Assembly (NCBI RefSeq): GCF_000585215.1
Contig: NZ_AONC01000041.1
Coordinates: 1-39,991, forward strand
DNA: 39,991 bases
Source: Imhoffiella purpurea
GTDB taxonomy: Bacteria; Pseudomonadota; Gammaproteobacteria; Chromatiales; Chromatiaceae
Direction of reading: 5' to 3'
The notes under the pieces were generated by a model. That model was given only the letters and a program-made list of their open reading frames with translations. It was not told where the DNA came from and did not search any database. This document shows positions 25,681 to 32,797 of the stretch, one piece after another (positions within the stretch are counted from its first letter, which is position 1; each line of letters opens with the position of its first letter). A program made the position numbers and the translations under genes.

Positions 25681-27225
25681 ATGTCTCATCGGAATCTCGT
25701 CGTCTGCTGTGATGGTACCTGGAATACGCCGAAACAGGCCCGGCAAGGCGTCCCGACGCCGACCAACGTGGTCAAGCTGTTCGCCGCGTGCGAGGAGGAC
25801 GATACCCAGCTCAAATACTATCACCCGGGCGTGGGGACCGAAGGGTCTAGACTCAAGCGCATGATCGACGGCGGCATCGGCCGCGGACTCGACCGCAATA
25901 TCCAGAGCGCCTACAAGTGGCTCTGCGCCCAGTATCGAAGCGGCGACAGGATCTTTCTGTTCGGCTTCAGCCGTGGCGCCTACACCGTGCGCAGTCTGAG
26001 CGGCTTCATCCTTGGATGCGGCCTGCTCGATATCCGCGGACTGGACCCCGAGGAAACCTGGAAGCGTATCGACACCGCCTACGACCGAGGCTATCGCCAC
26101 AAGAAGGAAAAGTCCGTCTGGGGCGGAGACTGGCCGAGGCTGATCGGCGAGAAGGATCGTCCGCCCGAGATCCACTTCGTGGGCGTGTGGGACACGGTCG
26201 GCGCGCGCGGCATCCCGGACGACATGGTGCTCGCGGATCTGCTGCTCGAGGATCCCGGCCGCTACGAATTCCACGATACGCGTCTCGATGCCAGGGTGCA
26301 TCATGCCTATCATGCCGTCGCGCTCGACGAGATCCGCTCGAGCTTTGCCCCGACGCTGTGGCGGCTGCCCGAAACGCCGCGTCCCGAGGGCACGACCTTC
26401 GAGCAGCTCTGGTTCCCCGGCAATCACGGGGATGTCGGAGGCGGGCATCCGGAGTGCGGGTTGTCCGATATCGCCCTGCAATGGATGGCCGATCATGCCG
26501 AAGCCCAGGGGCTGAGGCTCGATTCCGACTTGCTGGATCAACTGACTCCGGACAGTTGCGGCGTCCTCCACGATCACCTCGACGGCATCTGGAGCAAGCT
26601 CAGGACCTTGCCCCGGGCCGTCCCGCTGATCTCGGAGGAACGCATCTGGATCGATCTGCATCCCTGCGTCTGGGAGCGTCACCAGATTCCGCCGATCACC
26701 CAATCGCCCTATCGCCGAACCTGCAACCTGAGGCCGGGCAAGCGATGGAGCCGTGACATCTTCGCGCGGGACCGATGGAACGACACCGGGGTCTGGCTCG
26801 ATGCCGATGCGACCTATACATTCCATGCCGAGGGCGAGTGGATCGACTGGTTCAACTCCTTCGGACCCGATGGGCTGCAGGGCGGGCGGTTCGAGCCGCG
26901 CCATTGGGCCTATGCCCTCGGGGATCTGATCGGGGGGATCGAAAGGCTCTATCGCAAGCGGCCGCAGAAGCAGGAGGCGGATTTCGGGGGAACGCGGCGG
27001 TGCGAGGACAGCCCCTGGTTCGCATTGACCGGAATGGTCGCCAATCAGCCCGACGCGGATGGTAGCGGGACGCCACCGTCCGGCGAGTATTTCACCATCG
27101 GATCGCACCGGACCTTCTCGCCGCAGAAATCCGGCTATCTCTACTGCTTCGCCAACGACGCCTGGGGCCTGTACGACAACAATCGGGGCAGCCTCTATCT
27201 GACGATCGAGCGGATAGAGACCTGA
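25681..27225 (+). CDS. DUF2235 (Tle1-like) hydrolase with a C-terminal LecA-like lectin domain
   Basis: Read from ATG 25681 (514 aa), with AAGGA upstream. Residues 1-300 form a DUF2235 alpha/beta hydrolase: NLVVCCDGTWN at the start, nucleophile Ser97 in GFSRGAYTVR, Asp171 in VGVWDTVGA, HHAYHAVALDE, and FPGNHGDVGGGH, the family signature with the catalytic His/Asp region. This family includes type VI secretion phospholipase Tle1. From about 385 onward the sequence resembles the PA-IL/LecA jelly roll: a W-N-DTGVWLDADATYTFHAEGEW start, then FTIGSH, SGYLYCFANDAWGLYDNNRG and a final LYLTIERI. This would bind sugar with calcium. No signal peptide, PAAR or VgrG gene is nearby, so export is unproven. 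Confidence 0.82.
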   Translation: MSHRNLVVCCDGTWNTPKQARQGVPTPTNVVKLFAACEEDDTQLKYYHPGVGTEGSRLKRMIDGGIGRGLDRNIQSAYKWLCAQYRSGDRIFLFGFSRGAYTVRSLSGFILGCGLLDIRGLDPEETWKRIDTAYDRGYRHKKEKSVWGGDWPRLIGEKDRPPEIHFVGVWDTVGARGIPDDMVLADLLLEDPGRYEFHDTRLDARVHHAYHAVALDEIRSSFAPTLWRLPETPRPEGTTFEQLWFPGNHGDVGGGHPECGLSDIALQWMADHAEAQGLRLDSDLLDQLTPDSCGVLHDHLDGIWSKLRTLPRAVPLISEERIWIDLHPCVWERHQIPPITQSPYRRTCNLRPGKRWSRDIFARDRWNDTGVWLDADATYTFHAEGEWIDWFNSFGPDGLQGGRFEPRHWAYALGDLIGGIERLYRKRPQKQEADFGGTRRCEDSPWFALTGMVANQPDADGSGTPPSGEYFTIGSHRTFSPQKSGYLYCFANDAWGLYDNNRGSLYLTIERIET

Positions 27226-27482
27226 GAGACAAGCAGCTGACTACCTCCGCTGCCACCACTGGCGCTTTCTGACTCACCATTCTTGATCACGATGGGGCCA
27301 ACCGAAGTCCCAACCTCATGGTAGTCGAGGGCTGTGCGGCGGTTCCTGGTCTGTAGCAGTTTCCGCCGTTTCGACAGTGATGCAATGGCTTTTGCTCTCG
27401 CTTCAATGTCTCGCCGGGGAGTCTCTTTGGCCGTCGGGACGCAGCTTGCATATGAAGTCATAGTGATGGGCGGCCAATCCAT
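27195..27482 (-). CDS. Doubtful small gene downstream of the ParE-like toxin (95 aa)
   Basis: An ATG at 27482 begins 1 base after the toxin stop, so this frame could be a third gene of the toxin-antitoxin transcript. The product is hydrophilic, basic in its centre (SKRRKLLQTRNRRTALDYHE) and Ser/Gly-rich near the end. It overlaps the DUF2235 gene by 31 bases at its 3' end. No family is recognised. The stretch is lower in GC than its neighbours. It may be a gene remnant or chance frame. Confidence 0.25.
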   Translation of the reverse strand: MDWPPITMTSYASCVPTAKETPRRDIEARAKAIASLSKRRKLLQTRNRRTALDYHEVGTSVGPIVIKNGESESASGGSGGSQLLVSQVSIRSIVR

Positions 27483-27483
27483 A

Positions 27484-27759
27484 TCACCGAGCCTCTCGGG
27501 TGTGCCAGAGTCGTAGAACGTAGATGATCTCGCCGGAGATCTCATAGCGTACCTCGTACTGACCCACGAGCAGCCGCCGGACCTCGCGCGGCTCGAACTG
27601 AAACAATTGCTCGCCGATTCGAGGGTGCGTCAGCAGGTTGGTCGGCGCCTTCACGAGTGCCTGAACGGCGCGTGCCGCCGCCGGTTTGCTCACCGGCGCC
27701 AAAAATTCGTGGAGCCGCGCCAGATCAGAGAGCGCCTTGCCGGTCCACTTCAGCTCCAT
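27484..27759 (-). CDS. RelE/ParE-family toxin
   Basis: 91 aa. The RelE/ParE fold pattern is clear: MELKWTGKALSDLARLHEFL as the first strand and helix, a second helix around PAAARAVQALVKAPTNLLTHP, then GEQLFQFEPREVRRLLVGQYEVRYEISGEIIYVLRLWHTREAR, including the typical VRYEI strand and final W/LWHTRE. ParE toxins poison gyrase and RelE toxins cleave ribosome-bound mRNA; the target is not decidable here. The start overlaps the antitoxin stop by one base (TGATG), the usual coupling. Confidence 0.88.
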   Translation of the reverse strand: MELKWTGKALSDLARLHEFLAPVSKPAAARAVQALVKAPTNLLTHPRIGEQLFQFEPREVRRLLVGQYEVRYEISGEIIYVLRLWHTREAR

Positions 27760-28028
27760 CAGCGCGGGACGGGCAGCGGTTCATCCGCGTCCAGGCGATC
27801 AGCCCAGGCTTGAACGGCTTGGTGGTCGATGACTCGGCCTGCATCGACGTCGGCCAAGGCTTCCTGGGTGAGACGATCACGCTCCTCCTCGAGGGCGATC
27901 CAGGAGGAAAGCGCCTGCTTCATGATCCAACCGCGCGAGCGCTCTAGGCGGTCGGCCATTTGATCGACTTTCTCGGCCAGCGGAACAGGGACGTGCGCGG
28001 TCAATACGCGCGTTGCGGCTTTGGCCAT
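27759..28028 (-). CDS. Ribbon-helix-helix antitoxin (CopG/ParD-like)
   Basis: 89 aa from ATG 28028, with GAGGAG 7 bases upstream. The N-terminus (TRVLTAHVPVPLAEKVDQMADRLERSRGWIMKQAL) is a ribbon-helix-helix DNA-binding domain: a short beta strand, helix A, the RSR turn and helix B. The remaining 45 residues are helical and acidic and would wrap the toxin. It should neutralise the downstream toxin and repress the operon by binding the palindrome at 28056-28072. Confidence 0.88.
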   Translation of the reverse strand: MAKAATRVLTAHVPVPLAEKVDQMADRLERSRGWIMKQALSSWIALEEERDRLTQEALADVDAGRVIDHQAVQAWADRLDADEPLPVPR

Positions 28029-28055
28029 CGGCTATCTCCTCGATCTTTCGGGTTT

Positions 28056-28097
28056 TGATTCACAGTGAATCATATTGATTGACCATGAACCACGCAA
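28056..28097 (-). promoter_or_regulatory. Promoter and operator of the ParDE-type operon
   Basis: Reading the minus strand, TTGCGT (28097-28092) and TATGAT (28074-28069) are 17 bases apart. The perfect inverted repeat TGATTCAC-A-GTGAATCA at 28056-28072 overlaps the -10 box. This matches known toxin-antitoxin autoregulation, in which the ribbon-helix-helix antitoxin covers the promoter. The rest of the gap to 28239 shows nothing I can assign. Confidence 0.65.
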
Positions 28098-28239
28098 GGA
28101 GGTGTCGAGTTAAGCCGTACCCTAAACTGGCGTCAGGAAGCCCTCGCCACTACCTCGCTCGGCGCGAATGTCGGTCGATGACTGGTTTCGGCTGGTCTCG
28201 AGAGCGCTCTTCAGCCCGCTTCCGAGGATGCGAGGCGGC

Positions 28240-28824
28240 TCACCCCCGGCGCATGAGCGCGACCGTGAAGTCGTCCGGCAGATAGCCGTCGGCGGTGTCC
28301 ATCTCGGCGTCGAGGTGCGCGGTCCAGTCGCGGACCTCCTCGGGCGTGCAGAGGTTGTAGCTGTGGAGTGTGTCCCGGCCCAGGAGCAGATTGAAGAGGA
28401 AGCCCTGGATGGAGGCCATGAAGCAATGCTCGATGAAGGCTTTCGTTTCCTCTCGGGTCAATGTGTTCATGGCGCCGCTGCAGACGTAGAAATCGGCCTG
28501 GGGCAGGGCATCGGTCAAAACGTCGAGCAGCTGGATCTCGCAGCCGGTGCGCTCCCGGGCCGCCTCGACCATGGGCTCGACCACGTCGATGCCCAGATAG
28601 CATCCGGGGCGCTCGCCCCGAGACTCCAGAAAGCCGTGGAAGTCGCCCAGTCCGCAGCCCGCGTCGACGATGGTCAGGGTCGAGAGGTCGTCCGGCAGGA
28701 AGCCCCGCAGGACCTCGAAGCGCGCGATCTGGGTGTCGGCGGACTGCCATTGCACACCTTTGGCCGTGTGGCCGTAGTGTTCGAGCGAATAGCGGTAGAA
28801 GCTGTCGGTGTCGACTCTGGGCAT
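28240..28824 (-). CDS. Class I SAM-dependent methyltransferase
   Basis: 194 aa. The Rossmann motif I is clear (LTIVDAGCGLGDFHGFLE, about residues 50-67), followed by motif II acidic YLGIDVVEPMVEAARE and a motif around QLLDVLTDALPQADFYVCSGAMNTL. The substrate is unknown; the overall layout is that of small-molecule or quinone-type methyltransferases. It lies 101 bases downstream of the sigma-54 activator on the same strand and may be the last gene of that operon. The gap is larger than between the other members, so membership is uncertain. The start is chosen from the ORF alone, without a good ribosome-binding site. Confidence 0.85.
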   Translation of the reverse strand: MPRVDTDSFYRYSLEHYGHTAKGVQWQSADTQIARFEVLRGFLPDDLSTLTIVDAGCGLGDFHGFLESRGERPGCYLGIDVVEPMVEAARERTGCEIQLLDVLTDALPQADFYVCSGAMNTLTREETKAFIEHCFMASIQGFLFNLLLGRDTLHSYNLCTPEEVRDWTAHLDAEMDTADGYLPDDFTVALMRRG

Positions 28825-28925
28825 GGGGATGATGGGCTCTCGGGTTGAGGCGAATGGCGGCGGTGCCGGCGCGGCGCTGAAACCACGTCATGATAATGGA
28901 AATGGCCGAGATACGTGTCTTCGAG

Positions 28926-30413
28926 CTATTCGGTCTCGCGGCCGTCGATATGCCGCTTGACGGTTCGGCGGTCGAGCCCGGTGACTCGGGCGACGGCCTC
29001 GTAGGTGCCGAGTCTGTCGTAGAGCCTGCGGCAATAGCCGCCGAGCAGTTCCACGGCGTCGAGCGATCCTGCATCGGCCGCCGCCAGCCAGGCGTCGGCC
29101 GCCGAAGCCGGGTCGCCGGGCAGGGCGTCCGGGACGTAGCGGCCGTTGAGGATGACCCGCCGCAACGCCTGCTCCAGCTCGCGCACGTTGCCCGGCCAGG
29201 GATAGTCCGCCGGCAGTTCCGAGAGGGATTCCATGATGCGGGCCTGCATGACGTCCGCCGAGTCGCCGATCATGCGTCCCAGTAGCGCCTCGACCAGATC
29301 ATCGAGTTCGCCGGGGCTGTCGGCGAGCCGCTCGCGCAGCGTCGGCATGCGGATGATGTTGCCCGAGAGCCGGTAGAAGAAGTCGTGCCGGAATCCGGCG
29401 CCGCTCAGCAGATCCTCCAGCGAGCGGTTGGTCGCCGCGACGATGCGTCCCTCGAAGCGCAGCGGCTTGTGGCTGCCGACCGGGGTGAAGGTGCGCTCCT
29501 GCAGGACCCGCAGCAGCTTGGTCTGCACCGGCAACGCGAGGTCGCCGATCTCGTCGAGGAAGAGGGTGCCGTAGGAGTCGCAGCGCGAGAAGAGTCCCTC
29601 GTGGTTGTCGACCGCGCCGGTGAAGGCGCCCTTGCGATGACCGAACAGCTCGGACTCGATGAGTCCCTCCGAGAGTTCCGAGAGGTTGGTGGCGGTGAAG
29701 GTCTGCTCGATCCCGCGCGCGAAGCCCTGGCCCTGCGCGTCGAGCGGGATGGCGCCGGAGCGGCCGATGGCCGCGGCGGCCGAGCCCTTGCCGGTGCCGG
29801 TCTCGCCGAGCAGCAGGGTGGAAAAGTCCTGCATGCGTTCCCAGAGCAGCAAGGTGTAGCTGCGCAGATCGGTGGTGAAGACGCTGTTCCAGAGCGAGCG
29901 GCGCAGGGCGCGCATCGGCTCGCTGCGTCCGACCAGGGCGCGCTCGATGAAGTAGTAGGCCCGCCGCAGCTGGTAGTAGAGGGCGATCCAGCGGCGCGAT
30001 TCTTTGGGGTCGAAGCCGTAGCCGAGCAGTGCGTTCAGCAGGCTCGGCATCCAGCCGAGGTCGGGCGCCGTGCCGTGCCCGAGCCGCTGATGGGCGATGA
30101 GTCCATCGAAGAGCGCATAGTGATGCTGGTAGCCGTGAAAGAGGAAGACCTGGCGCATCAGCATCCGGTCCTCGCCGGTGAAATGGTCCAGACGGCTGAG
30201 CCCCCGGTCGCGCAGCCGGTCGAGCCGCCGTTCCAGGGCGGGCATCAGCCGATCGTAGAGGATGGCCTGGGAGACGGTGTCGAGCGGTGCCTCCCGGCCG
30301 AGCAGTCGCGTCAGCCGGTCCCGGTCGGTGCCGAAGGGGTTGGCGTAGACGGTCTCGGTGAGCAGGGCGAAGAAGTCGCGGTCTTCCGGGGTGAGATGGC
30401 GGTTGCTCGGCAT
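28926..30413 (-). CDS. Sigma-54-dependent transcriptional activator (bEBP)
   Basis: 495 aa. Residues 1-165 form an N-terminal domain that is neither receiver, GAF nor PAS by eye; it is helical and rich in Arg and aromatic residues. The AAA+ domain has Walker A GETGTGKG (203-210), the sigma-54 contact loop GAFTGA (262-267), Walker B TLFLDEIG (283-290), FRHDFFYRLS with Arg fingers, and PWPGNVREL (405-413). A Fis-type helix-turn-helix closes the protein (YEAVARVTGLDRRTVKRHI, 471-489). All elements needed for ATP-driven opening of sigma-54 promoters are intact. Between Walker A and GAFTGA, residues 223-243 look slightly longer and more divergent than usual. It follows the membrane-protein and PspA-like genes, which it probably controls, as PspF does for pspA. 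Confidence 0.9.
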   Translation of the reverse strand: MPSNRHLTPEDRDFFALLTETVYANPFGTDRDRLTRLLGREAPLDTVSQAILYDRLMPALERRLDRLRDRGLSRLDHFTGEDRMLMRQVFLFHGYQHHYALFDGLIAHQRLGHGTAPDLGWMPSLLNALLGYGFDPKESRRWIALYYQLRRAYYFIERALVGRSEPMRALRRSLWNSVFTTDLRSYTLLLWERMQDFSTLLLGETGTGKGSAAAAIGRSGAIPLDAQGQGFARGIEQTFTATNLSELSEGLIESELFGHRKGAFTGAVDNHEGLFSRCDSYGTLFLDEIGDLALPVQTKLLRVLQERTFTPVGSHKPLRFEGRIVAATNRSLEDLLSGAGFRHDFFYRLSGNIIRMPTLRERLADSPGELDDLVEALLGRMIGDSADVMQARIMESLSELPADYPWPGNVRELEQALRRVILNGRYVPDALPGDPASAADAWLAAADAGSLDAVELLGGYCRRLYDRLGTYEAVARVTGLDRRTVKRHIDGRETE

Positions 30414-30454
30414 GGCGGGTATCCGGTGTCGACGATTGCGGCGGAAATGGGGGC

Positions 30455-30490
30455 ATGCCGCTCGGTTGCCTCCTGTGGTCCGAGCGGCAT
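30455..30490 (-). promoter_or_regulatory. 11-bp perfect hairpin with AGGAGG in the loop, before the sigma-54 activator
   Basis: On the minus strand ATGCCGCTCGG (30490-30480) and CCGAGCGGCAT (30465-30455) pair perfectly around a 14-base loop (30479-30466) containing AGGAGG. The hairpin lies 5 bases after the membrane-protein stop and 41 bases before the activator ATG. The activator itself has no good Shine-Dalgarno close to its ATG. It may be an intercistronic stability or processing element, or a translational control site. Confidence 0.6.
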
Positions 30491-30495
30491 TGGGG

Positions 30496-31914
30496 TCAGA
30501 CCTCCGGCTCGAAATGGCGGTGCCAGCGCAGGAGCCGTGCCTTGATGCGTGCCCCGTGACGTTCGACGACCGAGCCGGTGACGATGGTCAGGATCCCCAG
30601 CAGGACCAGCGCGCTCCAGCCCCCGATGGTGAAGCTGGACAGGGCGTCCTCCGCGGCGAATCCCAGTCCGGCCAGCGCGGTGATCAGCCCCATGGCGAAG
30701 ATGAACCTGGACCTGGAGAGATAGCCGTGGACGAGCGTGGCGATCCCGATGCTCAGGGCGGCCAGTGCGTTGCCCAAGCCACCGAAGGCGGCCAGATTCA
30801 GCAGCATGGCCAGGTTCGCGACCAGGGCGGCCGCGCCCCGATACTGATGGCTCCATCTTCCGCCCAGTGTCGAGAGGTCGACCAGGAGCGCGGCGAGCAG
30901 GGCGCCGACCAGGGGCACCTCGACGATGTCCGGAAGCAGGTGCGAGTCGATCAGGGTATCGAAGGCGAGGCTGGCGCTCATCAGGGCGAACAGCAAGGCA
31001 ACGAGTTCGAGTGCGCCACGCCAGGGCCGATCGGCACGCATCGCGCCAGCGGCGAGCCGCAGTCCCAGATAGGCGATGAGGGTCAGCGTGGTGAAGAAGA
31101 CCGCATCCGGCGCATAGAGCCAGAGACTGCGTCCGCCGAGCACCAGCAGGGGCAGGATCGGCAGTGCGCGCGCAAAGACGCCCTCGGGCGTGGCGAGCGA
31201 GGGATCGCGGCGGCGCAGCTGCAGCGCCGAGACGCCGACGAGCACGCCGAACGCCAGCAGGATCGCGGAGGTGGCCAGGTCGCCGCGCGTGGGGATCAGG
31301 AGCGCGGCGTTGACCAGCAGATAGAGCCCGGTCAGCGCCCAGGCCGAGCGTCGGGCCATGACGAGGAATCCGACCCAGGTCGCCAGCGCCAGGGCGAGCA
31401 GGCTGGCGCCGGCGAGCGCGAGCATCGCGCCCGGCGCCAGGGTTCCGCTGGTCGCGGTCCAGAAGGATTCCGTGCCATCCAGGGCGAGCGGGGCATCCCA
31501 GGTCAGCTGGTCGTAGGTCAGACCGCCGAGGAAGGCGAAGTTGACCGGCACGGCGGCCAGGGCCAGGGCGATGAAGAGTCTGGCGCCCTTGGATTCGTGC
31601 AGTAGATGACCGCTGGCGAAACCGGCAAGGGTGAGGATGACCGTGTGGCCGAGCAGCAGGAGCGAGCGGGTGAGATCGTCACCCTCGCGCCAGCCCTGGA
31701 AGAGATACATGACGAAGGCCGCGACGATGACCAGTCCGCCGAGTCCGCGCAGCAGGAGCGAGAGGCTCAGGGTCTTGCGGGGTTCGGGGTCGGGTGCCGG
31801 GGACTGGATCTCGGATTCGTTCGCGCACTGTCCGCTGAAATCGAGCGCCGCTGGGTCGAGGCTGAGCGTCTCCTCGTCGGGGATAGCCCGACGCTGCATG
31901 GCTTGGCCGTTCAT
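30496..31914 (-). CDS. Polytopic membrane protein of a PspA/sigma-54 module (472 aa)
   Basis: Starts at ATG 31914, overlapping the PspA-like stop by four bases (ATGA), so the two are translationally coupled. Residues 1-45 are hydrophilic and acidic. About 12-14 hydrophobic segments follow, from LSLSLLLRGLGGLVIVAAFVMYLF to IGGWSALVLLGILTIVTGSVV, ending in a short basic tail (RHGARIKARLLRWHRHFEPEV). No transporter signature or catalytic motif is seen. I do not recognise the family. Coupling with a PspA-like protein and a sigma-54 activator suggests a membrane-integrity sensor or effector in place of PspB/PspC. Confidence 0.8.
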   Translation of the reverse strand: MNGQAMQRRAIPDEETLSLDPAALDFSGQCANESEIQSPAPDPEPRKTLSLSLLLRGLGGLVIVAAFVMYLFQGWREGDDLTRSLLLLGHTVILTLAGFASGHLLHESKGARLFIALALAAVPVNFAFLGGLTYDQLTWDAPLALDGTESFWTATSGTLAPGAMLALAGASLLALALATWVGFLVMARRSAWALTGLYLLVNAALLIPTRGDLATSAILLAFGVLVGVSALQLRRRDPSLATPEGVFARALPILPLLVLGGRSLWLYAPDAVFFTTLTLIAYLGLRLAAGAMRADRPWRGALELVALLFALMSASLAFDTLIDSHLLPDIVEVPLVGALLAALLVDLSTLGGRWSHQYRGAAALVANLAMLLNLAAFGGLGNALAALSIGIATLVHGYLSRSRFIFAMGLITALAGLGFAAEDALSSFTIGGWSALVLLGILTIVTGSVVERHGARIKARLLRWHRHFEPEV

Positions 31915-32582
31915 CGTGCACCTCCGGAGAGATCGTCGCGGTCGCGCCGGAGCGTCTCCAGTTCCGCCTCGAGCGCGGCGCGCGACTCGGCGGCGACGAA
32001 CTCGGATTCCAGCGGGTCGGTGTCGGACAGGGTGTCCGTGGTCAGCTCGGACTCGGTGACCCGGATCTCCCAGCGCTCGAAGGTGTCGTCCAGGTCGATC
32101 AAACCGCCGGTGTCCGTCTCGCGAATGCGCGAGGCGGCACTGGCCGTTGCCTCGCGGCTGCGCATGATCTGGCGGCGATGCTCCATCGATTCGACCCGCT
32201 GGCGCAGACCCTCGATCTCATGACCCAGACGGGCCTCGACCTCCAGATGGCGTCTGACGGTGTCGGTCAGGGATTCGGCCTGCTCGGCCGAGCGCTTGGC
32301 GCGGCTCAGACAGGCGATGGCCTTCTCCTCGCCCTCGGGCGTGGCGGGGCAGCTCAGGGCGCGCTCGCGCCACGCCTTCTCGTCCGCTCGGAGTCCATCG
32401 AGCCGGCGCCGCAGACGGAGCCCGTCCTCCTGCATGCGGGCATACCGCACCTTGGCCTTGGCGTAGAGGCGCCGGCTCTCCCGGATACCGGCCTCGACCA
32501 CGGCATCGTGGTTCTCGATCTCGCCGACCATACGGTCGATTCCGGTGGAGACCGCCAGTGTGACGCGTTTGAAGAATGACAT
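31911..32582 (-). CDS. PspA/IM30-family protein
   Basis: Read from ATG 32582 (223 aa) because AGGAG stands about 6 bases upstream and MSFFKRV is the usual family start. It begins with the amphipathic helix MSFFKRVTLAVSTGIDRMVG, then long coiled-coil helices (EIENHDAVVEAGIRESRRLYAKAKVRYARMQED; later about 95-150), and an acidic C-terminal tail. PspA/Vipp1 proteins polymerise on damaged inner membranes. The match to the start and first hairpin is good; the tail is more divergent, so this is a PspA-like variant rather than classical pspA. It leads the module and overlaps the next gene by four bases. Confidence 0.82.
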   Translation of the reverse strand: MSFFKRVTLAVSTGIDRMVGEIENHDAVVEAGIRESRRLYAKAKVRYARMQEDGLRLRRRLDGLRADEKAWRERALSCPATPEGEEKAIACLSRAKRSAEQAESLTDTVRRHLEVEARLGHEIEGLRQRVESMEHRRQIMRSREATASAASRIRETDTGGLIDLDDTFERWEIRVTESELTTDTLSDTDPLESEFVAAESRAALEAELETLRRDRDDLSGGAR

Positions 32583-32621
32583 CTGATGCTCCTGTCGTGT
32601 TTGGGATTGGCATCTGATGTA

Positions 32622-32638
32622 TGTCAAATAGCATGCCG
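32622..32638 (-). promoter_or_regulatory. Candidate sigma-54 promoter of the PspA-like gene
   Basis: Minus-strand CGGCATGCTATTTGACA keeps the -24 GG, the CA-pyrimidine-purine core and TTG at the -12 element with the required 10-base spacing. It carries A instead of C at the critical -12 GC, and C instead of T before the GG. The predicted start would lie about 30 bases before ATG 32582. The position is good but the mismatch makes it only a candidate. Confidence 0.35.
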
Positions 32639-32640
32639 AA

Positions 32641-32690
32641 ATGCGCTTGCGTCAGAAAACCTTGTGTTTCAAACGCTTATGCGTTGCGCT
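32641..32690 (-). promoter_or_regulatory. Repeated GCGT/ACGC elements upstream of the PspA-like gene
   Basis: The inverted repeat AACGC-TTAT-GCGTT lies at 32672-32685, and two related 12-mers, ATGCGCTTGCGT (32641-32652) and ATGCGTTGCGCT (32679-32690), lie nearby. They are roughly 40-70 bases upstream of the candidate transcription start and could be an enhancer-type site for the sigma-54 activator or an operator for the divergent HAD gene. No further element is clear in 32691-32797, which is AT-rich. Confidence 0.35.
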
Positions 32691-32797
32691 CGGTGCTTCG
32701 CCCGCGAGGGCTTCAAGGATGAATATGCATTTCATGCTTACGACTGTGCATTCATTGTATGCTCCGGCGCTCACGAATGCGTCGAAACGAGGGCGAT

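Noticed and set aside
27226-27483. Remnant of a second toxin-antitoxin or insertion sequence in the lower-GC stretch after the DUF2235 gene
   Set aside because: No transposase motif, terminal repeats or second antitoxin fragment could be recognised; only the doubtful 95-codon frame is reported.
29299-30456. 385-codon minus-strand frame starting after the hairpin with AGGAGG in its loop
   Set aside because: It overlaps the sigma-54 activator in another frame, and its Pro/Arg/Ala-rich product has no domain. The activator has every AAA+ motif. The ribosome-binding sequence is kept as a finding instead.
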